Origin: Granulicella sp. WH15 | GTDB taxonomy: Bacteria; Acidobacteriota; Terriglobia; Terriglobales; Acidobacteriaceae | Assembly: GCF_009914315.1 (NCBI RefSeq) | Contig: NZ_CP042596.1 | Coordinates: 496,001-560,000, forward strand | DNA: 64,000 nt | Direction of reading: 5' to 3' | Part shown: positions 37,992 through 46,428 of the stretch, piece by piece | How positions within the stretch are numbered: the stretch's first letter is position 1 | Layout of the letters: each line of letters begins with the position of its first letter | Program-made: the position numbers and the translations under genes | The notes under the pieces: model-generated | What the model saw: only the letters and a program-made list of their open reading frames with translations | Database searches by the model: none | Told to the model about the DNA's origin: nothing

Positions 37992-39425
37992 CTAGTTGTT
38001 GAACTTCCACTGGCGAACGTCGGTAAAGTGACCCGTAATAGCGGCCGCAGCGGCCATCACCGGCGAGACGAGATGCGTGCGAGACCCGCGTCCCTGGCGG
38101 CCTTCAAAGTTGCGGTTGCTGGTCGAAGCGCACCGCTCACCGGGCGAGAGAATATCGGGGTTCATGCCCAGACACATGCTGCAACCCGGCTCGCGCCAGT
38201 CGAACCCAGCCTCGGTAAAGATCTTGTCGAGACCCTCTTCTTCTGCCTGCGCCTTCACTGCTTGCGATCCCGGCACGACCATCGCGCTGACCGTAGTGGC
38301 CACGTGATAGCCACGAATAACCCCAGCCGCAGCACGCAGGTCTTCGATGCGGGCATTCGTGCAGGAGCCAATAAAGACGCGGTCAATCGTGATCTTCTGG
38401 ATCGGCGTCCCGGCTTCAAGTCCCATGTATTCGAGCGCACGGTTGAAGTTGTTGCGATCCGCCTCGCTGGCGTCGGCCTCAAGCGTGGGCACAGTGGCAT
38501 CAATACCCGCGACCATACCCGGCGACGTGCCCCACGAGACAGTGGGTGTCAGCGTAGCCGCATCAATGGTCAGCTCGCGGTCGAAGATTGCTCCTGAATC
38601 GGTTACAAGTTCAGCCCAGTGCGCCACAGCGTTATCCCAAGCCTCTCCCTGCGGCGAGAAGCGGCGTCCCATCAGATAAGCAAAGGTCGTAGCATCAGGC
38701 GCGATCATGCCCGCACGCGCGCCAGCCTCGATGCTCATGTTGCAGATGGTCATGCGGCCCTCCATCGAGAGCGCGCGAATAGCCGAACCAGCATACTCGA
38801 CGACGTAGCCGGTAGCCCCGGCAGTGCCGATCTCGCCGATGATGTGCAGCACAATATCCTTCGCCGTGACGCCAATCGGCAGCTCGCCTTCGACGTTGAT
38901 GCGGAAGGTCTTCGGCTTATCCTGCGGCAGCGTCTGCGTAGCCATCACATGCTCCACTTCGCTGGTGCCGATGCCGAAGGCCAGCGCGCCAAACGCCCCG
39001 TGGGTGCTGGTGTGCGAGTCACCGCACACAATGGTCATGCCCGGCTTGGTCAGCCCCAGCTCTGGTCCGATGATGTGAACGATGCCCTGCTCAGGAGCCT
39101 GCACATCGTACAGCTCAACCCCGAACTCAGCACAGTTACGGCGCAACGCCTCAATCTGGTTCGACGCGATCTGATCCACAATATGTAACCGATCCTGAAC
39201 AGATGAGGTCGGCACGTTGTGGTCTACCGTAGCCACAGTACGGTCAGGCCGACGGAGCTTACGGCCCGCCATGCGCAGCCCATCAAACGCCTGCGGGCTG
39301 GTGACCTCGTGGACCAGGTGCAGGTCGATGTACAGGATCGACGGCTCGCCTGCGGGCGCGGCGACCAGGTGTTGCTGCCATACTTTTTCAAAGAGGGTGC
39401 GCGGTGTCTTTGCTGCTTCAGTCAT
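37992..39425 (-). CDS. leuC: 3-isopropylmalate dehydratase large subunit
   Basis: 477 residues, aconitase-type 4Fe-4S enzyme. Cluster cysteines appear in [17 protein letters not shown] and [31 protein letters not shown] and [19 protein letters not shown] are typical. Begins [20 protein letters not shown]. Lies 17 nt after the secreted unknown and 24 nt before leuD, in the leu operon. Confidence 0.97.
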   Translation of the reverse strand: MTEAAKTPRTLFEKVWQQHLVAAPAGEPSILYIDLHLVHEVTSPQAFDGLRMAGRKLRRPDRTVATVDHNVPTSSVQDRLHIVDQIASNQIEALRRNCAEFGVELYDVQAPEQGIVHIIGPELGLTKPGMTIVCGDSHTSTHGAFGALAFGIGTSEVEHVMATQTLPQDKPKTFRINVEGELPIGVTAKDIVLHIIGEIGTAGATGYVVEYAGSAIRALSMEGRMTICNMSIEAGARAGMIAPDATTFAYLMGRRFSPQGEAWDNAVAHWAELVTDSGAIFDRELTIDAATLTPTVSWGTSPGMVAGIDATVPTLEADASEADRNNFNRALEYMGLEAGTPIQKITIDRVFIGSCTNARIEDLRAAAGVIRGYHVATTVSAMVVPGSQAVKAQAEEEGLDKIFTEAGFDWREPGCSMCLGMNPDILSPGERCASTSNRNFEGRQGRGSRTHLVSPVMAAAAAITGHFTDVRQWKFNN

Positions 39426-39442
39426 AAGTTTCTCGAGTCTGT

Positions 39443-40180
39443 TTAGTGACGCTTCGGAAGTTGGGGAGCCTCTGTCGTATCGGCAGGGCTGGCCGTGGGG
39501 ACGGGAATCTGGTGCGGTGTGCCATCGGGATCAACCAGGATGGCATGGGTAATCTGCTGGTGGATGCCGGTGCGCTTGATCGGTTCGGCCATCCAACGCG
39601 TCAGCGAACGGACCAGCGGCGGGGGCAGGGCAGTGGGGTTCTCGGCCGTGCCCGGCGCGTGGTTGGGAAAGATCCACAGTGTGTACTCGGCTGCGGGATC
39701 GGTAGTCGGGCGCGAGTCGCGGATCCAGTCGATAGCCGCAAACACAACCAGCGGATGCGGGTTATTGAGGTCCGCAAAGATCAGTCCACGCGAAGGACAG
39801 AAGTGAAAGACACATCCCGTCGCGGTGATGTACCGCTCCTCATCCGCGACGACCCGGTTAGGAATAGCAAGAAAGCTCTCGATGGTATCGGGCAGCGATT
39901 TACGCGGCTTCTCCGGCCCCCAGAAGGACTGCGGAGCTGTAAAGTTGCGCTCCAGAAACGGGCGGAACTCAGGGTCCTGAATCAGTTCATGTTCGCGGCC
40001 CTCTTCTGGCGGTGGCGAGTACTGCCAGAGCCACTCAAGATCCTCTTTGGGCTGCTTCTTCTTATCGACCTTTTCGGGCTTGGCCGGTATCGCGGGAGGC
40101 GGTATCAGTTGGGCATCAGTGGACACCGCAAGCAGAAGTGCCACCCCGAGGAGCCTGATCGAGTTGGAGAGAGTCGGCAT
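39443..40180 (-). CDS. Secreted protein of unknown function within the leu operon
   Basis: 245 residues. Signal peptide [20 protein letters not shown], cleavage predicted near TDAQ. A Lys/Pro-rich linker ([20 protein letters not shown]) leads to a folded region with [20 protein letters not shown] (two cysteines six apart) and [16 protein letters not shown]. No family recognised. Its start codon shares one base with the stop of the upstream membrane peptide (TGATG), and leuC begins 17 nt later, so it is certainly part of the leu transcript. Reason for a secreted protein here is unknown. Confidence 0.7.
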   Translation of the reverse strand: MPTLSNSIRLLGVALLLAVSTDAQLIPPPAIPAKPEKVDKKKQPKEDLEWLWQYSPPPEEGREHELIQDPEFRPFLERNFTAPQSFWGPEKPRKSLPDTIESFLAIPNRVVADEERYITATGCVFHFCPSRGLIFADLNNPHPLVVFAAIDWIRDSRPTTDPAAEYTLWIFPNHAPGTAENPTALPPPLVRSLTRWMAEPIKRTGIHQQITHAILVDPDGTPHQIPVPTASPADTTEAPQLPKRH

Positions 40181-40386
40181 CAGTTGCGGTAGTAATCAAT
40201 CTTGCGTTGACGGTTCAAAGCTCGCTGCTTGCTGCCAGCGAGGTAGATGGTCAGGTTGCCGACGAGTAGAAAAGTAAGCGCGGCGACGATCACGATGACG
40301 AGCGGCGTATGCCGAAACAGTTGCGTAAGGCTCGCGGTCACAATGGCCGCGTTGAGCAAGACGTATTGGAGCCTGCGGCTGACCAT
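40180..40386 (-). CDS. Small membrane peptide within the leu operon
   Basis: 68 residues. One or two hydrophobic helices (YVLLNAAIVTASLTQLFRHT; PLVIVIVAALTFLLVGNLTI) and a basic C terminus (GSKQRALNRQRKIDYYRN). Starts 9 nt after leuB and overlaps the following secreted gene by 1 nt. No family recognised. Might act with the adjacent secreted protein. Confidence 0.65.
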   Translation of the reverse strand: MVSRRLQYVLLNAAIVTASLTQLFRHTPLVIVIVAALTFLLVGNLTIYLAGSKQRALNRQRKIDYYRN

Positions 40387-40395
40387 GGTTATCCG

Positions 40396-41505
40396 TTATA
40401 CGGCGTGCATGGCGTGGCGGCGGTCGATCGCCTCGGCCAGTGCATTGTGAACGAGCTTGCCCATCTGCTGCGTCGTCGCGATGGGCTGCGACGAGCCCGA
40501 GCCAGTGGCGATATCGGCGGTGCGGTGGCCATCGGCGAGTACCTTCTGCACCGCAGCCTCAACAGCGGCGGCATCTTCCTCAAGCCTCGCGGAGTGGCGC
40601 AGAATCATAGCCGCAGTCAGGATCGCTCCCAGCGGATTAGCCTTGCCCTGACCGGCGATATCGGGGGCCGAGCCGTGTACAGGCTCATAAAGATTGACCG
40701 TGCCGCCGATGGTAGCCGAGGGCAACATGCCAAGCGATCCGGTAATCACTGCGGCCTCATCCGAGAGAATGTCACCAAAAAGGTTCTCTGTAAGCACCAC
40801 GTCAAAATTACGCGGCGTGTTCATCAGGTGCATGGCCATCGAGTCGACGAGCTGATGCTCCAGCTTGACATCGGGGTAGTCCCGCGCAATCTCGGTAACG
40901 GTCGCGCGCCATAGCTGCGAGACCTCAAGCACATTGGCCTTATCGACGGAGGTGACCTTCTTACGGCGCTTGCTCGCCAGCTCAAAGGCGATGCGTGCGA
41001 TGCGTGCCACCTCGTCGCGCGTGTAGCGCATGGTGTTGATGGCCTCGTTCGACTCGCGATTCCACCAGCGCGGAGCGCCGAAGTAGAGTCCACCCAGCAG
41101 CTCGCGGACGAAGAGAATATCCGCGCCTTCCGTAACCTCAGGCCGCAGCGGCGAGTTGCCCGAGAGCGCAGGATAGGCAACCGACGGCCGCAGGTTGGCA
41201 TAGCCGCCCAGCGCCTGGCGAATCTGCAACAGCCCGGCCTCGGGACGCTTGTCCGGTGGCAGCGCGCCGAACTTGTTGTCACCCACCGCGCCCAGCAGTA
41301 CAGCATCGGAGTCGAGCGCGGCATCAAGCGTAGCCTGCGGCAGCGGCGAGCCGGACTCAGTGATGGCGACGCCGCCGATGAGCGCCGGGGTGAAGGTGAA
41401 GTCATGCCCACCCAGGTCGGCGACAGCCTTCAGGATGTTGGTGGCTTCAAGGGTAACTTCAGGGCCGATGCCGTCTCCGGCGAGGATCGCGATCTTCAGC
41501 TTCAT
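40396..41505 (-). CDS. leuB: 3-isopropylmalate dehydrogenase
   Basis: 369 residues. Oxidatively decarboxylates 3-isopropylmalate with NAD+ and Mg2+. N-terminal LKIAILAGDGIGPEVTLEAT; substrate loop LLQIRQALGGYANLRPSVAY; TENLFGDILSDEAAVITGSL with the metal-binding aspartates; GSAPDIAGQGKANPLGAILT near the nucleotide site. Full length. 33 nt after leuA. The C terminus ends in an unusual AIDRRHAMHAV. Confidence 0.97.
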   Translation of the reverse strand: MKLKIAILAGDGIGPEVTLEATNILKAVADLGGHDFTFTPALIGGVAITESGSPLPQATLDAALDSDAVLLGAVGDNKFGALPPDKRPEAGLLQIRQALGGYANLRPSVAYPALSGNSPLRPEVTEGADILFVRELLGGLYFGAPRWWNRESNEAINTMRYTRDEVARIARIAFELASKRRKKVTSVDKANVLEVSQLWRATVTEIARDYPDVKLEHQLVDSMAMHLMNTPRNFDVVLTENLFGDILSDEAAVITGSLGMLPSATIGGTVNLYEPVHGSAPDIAGQGKANPLGAILTAAMILRHSARLEEDAAAVEAAVQKVLADGHRTADIATGSGSSQPIATTQQMGKLVHNALAEAIDRRHAMHAV

Positions 41506-41538
41506 TGCAAGGTCTCTCTTCTCTTGTTACAGATATTT

Positions 41539-42717
41539 TTAATGTGTAACCGCTGTAGTTACTTTTTCACTGAGCAGGCCAATCAGGTCCTGGTCATAGA
41601 TGGACTTCTTACGATCGGCCAGCTCGGTAAAGCGGTGGTACACGATATCAAGCTCATCGCGCGTGAGCGGATGTCCCAGCTCGGTCAGTCGCTGCTCGAG
41701 CATCCTGCGGCCGCTGTGCTTGCCCAGCACCATGTTGTTGGCGGGCACGCCGACAGACTCAGGCGTCATAATCTCGTAGGTCAGAGGGTTAGCGAGCACG
41801 CCGTGCTGGTGAATGCCGGACTCGTGCGCGAAGGCGTTGGCCCCCACGATAGCCTTGTTGGGCGCTGCACCGAAGCTGATGATCTCGCCCAGCATCTGGC
41901 TGGTGGGATAGAGCTGCGACAGCACGATGTTGTTGGTGTAGGGAAACTTGTCGCGGCGCGTAGCCAGCGCGGCGGCGATCTCCTCAAGCGCCGCATTGCC
42001 CGCACGCTCACCGATACCGTTGATGGTGCACTCGATCTGCCGCGCCCCGCCCTCAACCCCGGCCAGCGAGTTGGCGACAGCCATACCCAGGTCGTTGTGG
42101 CAGTGCGTGGACCAGATGATGTTCTCGCTGCCGGGAACCTCGGCGCGAATGCGCTGAAAGAGGCTCTTGTACTCATCGGGAGTGGTGTAGCCGACGGTGT
42201 CGGGCAGGTTGATCGTCGTGGCCCCCGCCTGCACCGCAACGGTCACGAGCTGCACCATGAAGGCGAAGTCGGAGCGGGTAGCGTCCTCAGCGGAGAACTC
42301 CACGTTATCGACAAAGCTGCGAGCCAGCCGAACGGACTCCGCCGCCTGCTCAAGCGCCTGCGCCCGCGTGATGCGAAGCTTGGCTTCAAGGTGCAGGTCG
42401 GAGCTGGCAAGAAAGACGTGGATGCGGTTCGACGGAGCAGGCTCCACAGCGCGCGCGGCTGCTTCGATATCCTCACGCTTGCACCGGGCCAGCGAGGTGA
42501 TGCGCGGCCCACGCACAGCCTTGGCAATGGCGCGGATGGAGTCGAGGTCACCCTGCGAGGCGATGGCAAACCCGGCCTCGAGCACATCGACGCCCAGCTC
42601 GGCCAGCTTGTGCGCCATGCGGAGCTTCTCGTCGTGGTGCATGGTGCATCCGGGCGACTGCTCGCCGTCGCGCAGGGTGGTGTCGAAGAAGACGATCTGG
42701 TTCGGGTCGATGTTCAT
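41539..42717 (-). CDS. leuA: 2-isopropylmalate synthase, short form without regulatory domain
   Basis: 392 residues from [20 protein letters not shown] (or 402 from an upstream ATG at 42747). Catalyses the committed leucine step, condensing acetyl-CoA with 2-oxoisovalerate. TIM-barrel motifs: [30 protein letters not shown] (metal His), and [15 protein letters not shown]. Classical LeuA has ~500 or more residues with a C-terminal leucine-binding domain; here the protein stops after the linker helix ([20 protein letters not shown]). It is first gene of the operon, divergent from a LysR regulator. Homocitrate or citramalate synthase is a less likely alternative given the leuB/C/D neighbours. Confidence 0.92.
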   Translation of the reverse strand: MNIDPNQIVFFDTTLRDGEQSPGCTMHHDEKLRMAHKLAELGVDVLEAGFAIASQGDLDSIRAIAKAVRGPRITSLARCKREDIEAAARAVEPAPSNRIHVFLASSDLHLEAKLRITRAQALEQAAESVRLARSFVDNVEFSAEDATRSDFAFMVQLVTVAVQAGATTINLPDTVGYTTPDEYKSLFQRIRAEVPGSENIIWSTHCHNDLGMAVANSLAGVEGGARQIECTINGIGERAGNAALEEIAAALATRRDKFPYTNNIVLSQLYPTSQMLGEIISFGAAPNKAIVGANAFAHESGIHQHGVLANPLTYEIMTPESVGVPANNMVLGKHSGRRMLEQRLTELGHPLTRDELDIVYHRFTELADRKKSIYDQDLIGLLSEKVTTAVTH

Positions 42718-42786
42718 AGACGGGTCACTCTCGGCTAACAAAAGCATAATGCAGCCTTATGTCTGTTTCAGCTAGTATCATCATTT

Positions 42787-42810
42787 CTTATCGCGCTATT
42801 GCGCGGCAAG
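42787..42810. promoter_or_regulatory. Candidate LysR-type operator between leuA and lysR
   Basis: Imperfect 24-bp dyad: CTT, 2 nt, CGCGC-TATT-GCGCG, 2 nt, AAG. Central in the 188-bp divergent region, at the position expected for a LysR-family site controlling both directions. Confidence 0.45.
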
Positions 42811-42905
42811 AGTCCGGTCCGTAAGGGATCCGACAACCGAATGGTAAACCCAGCGGCACCGCGAGAGATAGGTTGCGGAGCCTGACAGGTTAAGGAGCAA
42901 AGCGC

Positions 42906-43829
42906 ATGGATCTGTTTCAACTGGAGACGTTTCTGGCCGTGGCCGAGGAGCGCAGCTTCTCCCGGGCCGCGGCGCGGCTGCACCGTACCCAGCCCGCGGT
43001 CAGCCAGGCCATCGCCAAGCTGGAGGCCGAACTGGGCGAGGTGCTGCTGGATCGGTCCTCGCGCGACGGCACCCTGACCGACGCCGGGCACGTCCTGAAG
43101 GAGTACGCGCTGAAGCTGCTGAACCTGCGGTCCGAGGCCGCCGGCGCCCTCACCGAGCTGCGCTCCCTGCACCGCGGCCGCCTGAACCTGGCCGCGAACG
43201 AGTACACCTGCCTCTACCTGCTGCCGTTGCTCGACGAGTTCCGCCGCCAGAACCCGCAGATCAAGGTCACGGTACAGCGTGCGCTGGCCAGCCGCATCAC
43301 CGACGAGGTGCTGATGCACTCAGTCGAGATCGGCGTCCTCTCCTTCCGCCCGGAGGACGCGCAGGTCCACTCGGTCGTGGTCTTCCGCGACGAGCTGGCG
43401 CTGGTCGTCAACCCTAAAAGCCCGCTGGCTCGCTCGGGCGAGGTCTCGATCCGGCAGTTGGGAGCCTTGAACTTCGTCGCGCACAACATCGCGTCGCCGC
43501 AGCGGCAGAAGGTGATCCAGGCCTTCCGCCGCCATAAGACGCCGCTCCAGATGGGCGTGGAGCTGCCGACGATCGAGGCGATCAAGCGGTTCGTGGAGAT
43601 GGGCAACGGTGTGGCGCTGGTTCCGGGGCTTTCGGTGGCGGCGGAGCTGGCCTCGGGCGCACTGGTGCGGGTGCGGGTCAAGGAGTTGCAGATCGAGCGT
43701 AAACTGCGTCTGGTGCATCGCCGTCAGGCCACGCTGTCGCACGCAGCAGTTGCGTTTCTGAAGGTAGTAGAAGCCTACGCAGCCAAACATGGCGACCCCT
43801 ACTCCTACCAACCCGAGCGAGCTTTTTAG
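42906..43829 (+). CDS. LysR-family transcriptional regulator
   Basis: 307 residues. N-terminal winged helix-turn-helix MDLFQLETFLAVAEERSFSR, then AAARLHRTQPAVSQAIAKLE; C-terminal periplasmic-binding-like effector domain from ~90. Good ribosome site (AAGGAG, 7 nt). Divergent from leuA across a region with a dyad, so it probably regulates the leu/ilv operon in response to a pathway intermediate. This role is inferred from position; a sulfur or carbon regulator of the CysB/CbbR type cannot be excluded. Confidence 0.88.
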   Translation: MDLFQLETFLAVAEERSFSRAAARLHRTQPAVSQAIAKLEAELGEVLLDRSSRDGTLTDAGHVLKEYALKLLNLRSEAAGALTELRSLHRGRLNLAANEYTCLYLLPLLDEFRRQNPQIKVTVQRALASRITDEVLMHSVEIGVLSFRPEDAQVHSVVVFRDELALVVNPKSPLARSGEVSIRQLGALNFVAHNIASPQRQKVIQAFRRHKTPLQMGVELPTIEAIKRFVEMGNGVALVPGLSVAAELASGALVRVRVKELQIERKLRLVHRRQATLSHAAVAFLKVVEAYAAKHGDPYSYQPERAF

Positions 43830-43837
43830 GAGACAAA

Positions 43838-44012
43838 GAAAACACGCGAAGCATCCAAAACCGCACGAAGTGCCGCCCGTCCGGCGTGAGGACGCTTTTG
43901 TTGTTGCCTGTTTTCTTGGTTGCCATGCAAGAGCGAAGCGGAGAAATCTGCTTCTGCCTTTGTATCTGGAGCAGGTCCGGGCTTTAGCCCCCGAGGTGTG
44001 CTTTCCTTTCCC
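43838..44012. repeat. Composite intergenic repeat
   Basis: CACGCGAAGCATCC, CCGCACGAAGTGCCGCCCGT, CGGCGTGAGGACGC, then TTGTTGCCTGTTTTCTTGG, AAGAGCGAAGCGGAGAAATC, GCAGGTCCGGGCTTTAGCCC and CCGAGGTGTGCTTTCC. Occupies most of the 327-bp gap before the Spy-like gene; the remainder (44013-44156) shows no gene. Confidence 0.85.
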
Positions 44013-44156
44013 AGTCAAAGGCCCAGATACAAAAGCCCAACCCGGAACTTTTCCCCAGAGAACACGTCTCTACAGGAGAAAGCAGGGCCGGGGATTTTCC
44101 TATCCGGCCGAGACAGGCGCAGCATCGGAGCAGGATACGAAAGCGGGGACTTGAAG

Positions 44157-44615
44157 ATGACAGATCGCATGAAGTTGGCAACGAAGATGCGGATTGCAGT
44201 GCTGGCCTGTTGCGTGGCCACGGCGGGCGTAGTGCCCATGCTGGCGCAGGACGCATCCGGCGCGCCCGCGGCCCAGCAGGACGATCAGCAGCAGGGCCGT
44301 GGCGGCCGTCGCAACCCGGCCGAGATGGAGCAGCGCCGTCTCGACATGATGACCAGGCAGTTGAGCCTCTCACCCGACCAGGTCACCCAGGTCAAGGCCC
44401 TTCTGGACACCGAGAGCCAGCAGATGTCGGCTCTGCGGAACGGCGGCGGCGACGCCCAGGGCGACCGGCGCTCGCAGATGATGAGCATCCGCCAGTCCAC
44501 CCAGGCCAAGATCCGCGCGACCCTGACCGACGACCAGAAGACCAAGTTCGACGCCATGCAGGCGCGGATGCAGCAGCGTCGCGGCGGCGAGGGCGGCCCA
44601 CCCCCGCAACTGTAA
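44157..44615 (+). CDS. Spy/CpxP-like periplasmic protein
   Basis: 152 residues. Signal peptide around MRIAVLACCVATAGVVPMLA, cleavage near AQDA. Mature protein is helical, Gln/Arg/Met-rich, with two LTxxQ-like motifs (LSLSPDQVTQVKALL and ATLTDDQKTKFDAM), the hallmark of the Spy/CpxP fold. Spy acts as a periplasmic chaperone, CpxP as a stress-sensor inhibitor; which applies is unclear. Gly/Arg-rich segments at both ends (QQGRGGRRNP, RRGGEGGPPP). Monocistronic. Confidence 0.75.
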   Translation: MTDRMKLATKMRIAVLACCVATAGVVPMLAQDASGAPAAQQDDQQQGRGGRRNPAEMEQRRLDMMTRQLSLSPDQVTQVKALLDTESQQMSALRNGGGDAQGDRRSQMMSIRQSTQAKIRATLTDDQKTKFDAMQARMQQRRGGEGGPPPQL

Positions 44616-44855
44616 CCGGGTCGATACCCCTCCCAGTAGCCCCAAAAGCCCCTAAACTCCTCATAACCGGGCCGCAACCCCAGATTTTCGGGGTCGGCCC
44701 GCCGTGTTTCTGCGGTTCTTTCGCCGTGTCGCGTACGTCTAAGGGGGAGTAACGGGTACAATCGGAAGCAGTGGCCTCGCCGTTCCGCGACAGAGTGAGT
44801 GCGACGCCTGATGACCGACAGACGGTCGCTTGACTTCGAAAGGGTTTGACCAAGA

Positions 44856-45455
44856 ATGAAGAAGACGATGGTGTTGGCCGTACTGGTGTTGTCGGCCGTG
44901 GCCGGATTCGCGCAAGAGAGCCGGCAGGATGCAAGTATCAGCGGAATTGACGTGATTACGCCGGGCGTCCATGGAAATACTCCGGTGGCGCAGGTGATCT
45001 CGAACACCGCCGGCGTGCTGGGCAGCTACCGCTACATGCTGACGCCGCACAGCGCGCTCGAACTGAACTACTCCTGGGCGCAGAACACGAACTACTACCA
45101 GTACGCCGGTCTGCAGGTGTTCATTCCTATCCACACCATGCAGCAGGAGTTCTCGGCGGCCTACGTGTACAGCCTGAACTTCCACAAGTACAGCCCCTTC
45201 CTCGAAGTCGGACCGGGCGTCATGTTCTTTTCGCCGATCAAGGACTTTGGTACGGGCCGCCTGGACGCGAAGCGGAACTCGAACATCGGCGGCCTCTTCG
45301 GCGGTGGTGTGGCTTACGAGATCAGCCCCAGCTTCGACGTGCGCGCCGAATTCCGCGGCTTCTTCGTCAAGTCGCCGAACTTCGTGGACGACTTCAAGAC
45401 CAACCGCTATAACGTGATCATGACCCCGGCTCTCGGCGTGGCGTACCACTTCTAG
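44856..45455 (+). CDS. Outer-membrane beta-barrel protein (porin/OmpA-like barrel)
   Basis: 199 residues. Signal peptide MKKTMVLAVLVLSAVAGFAQ. Alternating amphipathic strands (GVLGSYRYMLTPHSALELNY, QEFSAAYVYSLNFHKYSPFL, GGLFGGGVAYEISPSFDVRA) suggest an eight-stranded barrel, and the last residues VAYHF give the C-terminal aromatic BAM signal. No peptidoglycan domain. Followed by a clear terminator at 45480. A second barrel of similar size lies at 45661 on the opposite strand. Function unknown. Confidence 0.78.
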   Translation: MKKTMVLAVLVLSAVAGFAQESRQDASISGIDVITPGVHGNTPVAQVISNTAGVLGSYRYMLTPHSALELNYSWAQNTNYYQYAGLQVFIPIHTMQQEFSAAYVYSLNFHKYSPFLEVGPGVMFFSPIKDFGTGRLDAKRNSNIGGLFGGGVAYEISPSFDVRAEFRGFFVKSPNFVDDFKTNRYNVIMTPALGVAYHF

Positions 45456-45479
45456 CCAGATCGGTTTCTGCAGAAAATA

Positions 45480-45512
45480 AAGGGCTTCGGAGTAATCCGA
45501 AGCCCTTTGCTA
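45480..45512 (+). terminator. Intrinsic terminator
   Basis: AGGGCTTCGGA, GTAA loop, TCCGAAGCCCT, then TTGCTATT. Ends the beta-barrel transcript. Confidence 0.85.
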
Positions 45513-45513
45513 T

Positions 45514-45650
45514 TGCTTGGAATCCTTTGCTGTTGCTTCTGGGGTAGGTCCGGGCTTTAGCCCCCGAGATATGCCCCTCCACAAAGGCAAAAGCGACCTT
45601 ACGCCGGGCGGGCGGCACTTCGTGCGATCTTGGACGCTTCGCGTAACAAC
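45514..45650. repeat. Composite intergenic repeat
   Basis: TGTTGCTTCTGGGGTAGGTC, CGGGCTTTAGCCCCCGAG, then CTTACGCCGGGCGGGCGGC, ACTTCGTGCGATC and GACGCTTCGCGTAAC. Fills the gap between the two convergent barrel genes. Confidence 0.85.
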
Positions 45651-45660
45651 AAGCCTCCTC

Positions 45661-46254
45661 TTACCGGCTCAGCTCCCCCGCAAAGTGATAAGCCGCCCCA
45701 AACGTAATCATCTGCGGGCTAAGCCCATGTGGCGGAAACCTAAACCATTGCTGATACTCGTACTCCGCCCGCAGATGAACATGGCGCGTCAGCCGATAGT
45801 CCCCCCCGCCACCCCCGGCCAGCAGGTTATAAGCCTCGTTGGCCTCGGCGGTCAGCTTCGTGGGCGTAACGTAGACCAGCGGGTAGTTGAAGACGCCGCG
45901 CCCGACCATCCCCTTGGCGTAGGGAACCAGCCTGCCATAGCGACGCAGCAGATACCGGCCCCCAACCTCATAGGTACGTTCGTAAAGGTCGCTGGTGTAC
46001 TTGGCGTTCGAGGTCGTATGCACCTGGTGCAACGCCAGCTCGATGCCCCAGCGACGGTCCGGATCGAAGTCAATATAAACCGCCGCACCAATAAACCTGG
46101 GCCGGTCGTAGTCGGAGTCGGCCAGGGTGAAGCCGCCGCCGATCTGCAGGTCCCCCAGGCGCGAGGCGGCAGCTCTGGCCTGGGCCTGAAGTATGGTGGC
46201 CGAGCTGGCCAGGGCTGCGGATACAAGGAAGACGACGCGCAGGCGATTTCGCAA
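45661..46254 (-). CDS. Outer-membrane beta-barrel protein
   Basis: 197 residues. Signal peptide MRNRLRVVFLVSAALASSAT with cleavage near LQAQA. Strand-like repeats: LQIGGGFTLADSDYDRPRFI, IGAAVYIDFDPDRRWGIELAL, YEVGGRYLLRRYGRLVPYAK and YRLTRHVHLRAEYEYQQWF. The penultimate strand ends FGAAYHFAGELSR, so the barrel signal AYHF is followed by an eight-residue tail. Resembles OmpW/OprF-like small barrels. Convergent with the barrel gene at 44856. Function unknown. Confidence 0.75.
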   Translation of the reverse strand: MRNRLRVVFLVSAALASSATILQAQARAAASRLGDLQIGGGFTLADSDYDRPRFIGAAVYIDFDPDRRWGIELALHQVHTTSNAKYTSDLYERTYEVGGRYLLRRYGRLVPYAKGMVGRGVFNYPLVYVTPTKLTAEANEAYNLLAGGGGGDYRLTRHVHLRAEYEYQQWFRFPPHGLSPQMITFGAAYHFAGELSR

Positions 46255-46428
46255 AAGAGAACTCCGTGGGTCAGGAGGCGGCAGGCAGGTGGTCTGCGCC
46301 GGGGATTCCGCTTCACGGTGTACTCATCGACAGAAAGCGCGTCGACATCTCTAAAAAGTGATATGCACAAGAAAAAACGGGACAGACCGGAGTGCGGTCT
46401 GCCCCGTTTCGGGAAGGGTACTGCTGGA

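Noticed and set aside
44616..44855. Possible small gene between the Spy-like and beta-barrel genes
   Set aside because: Only shadow frames; no start with a ribosome site and no repeat or RNA signature.
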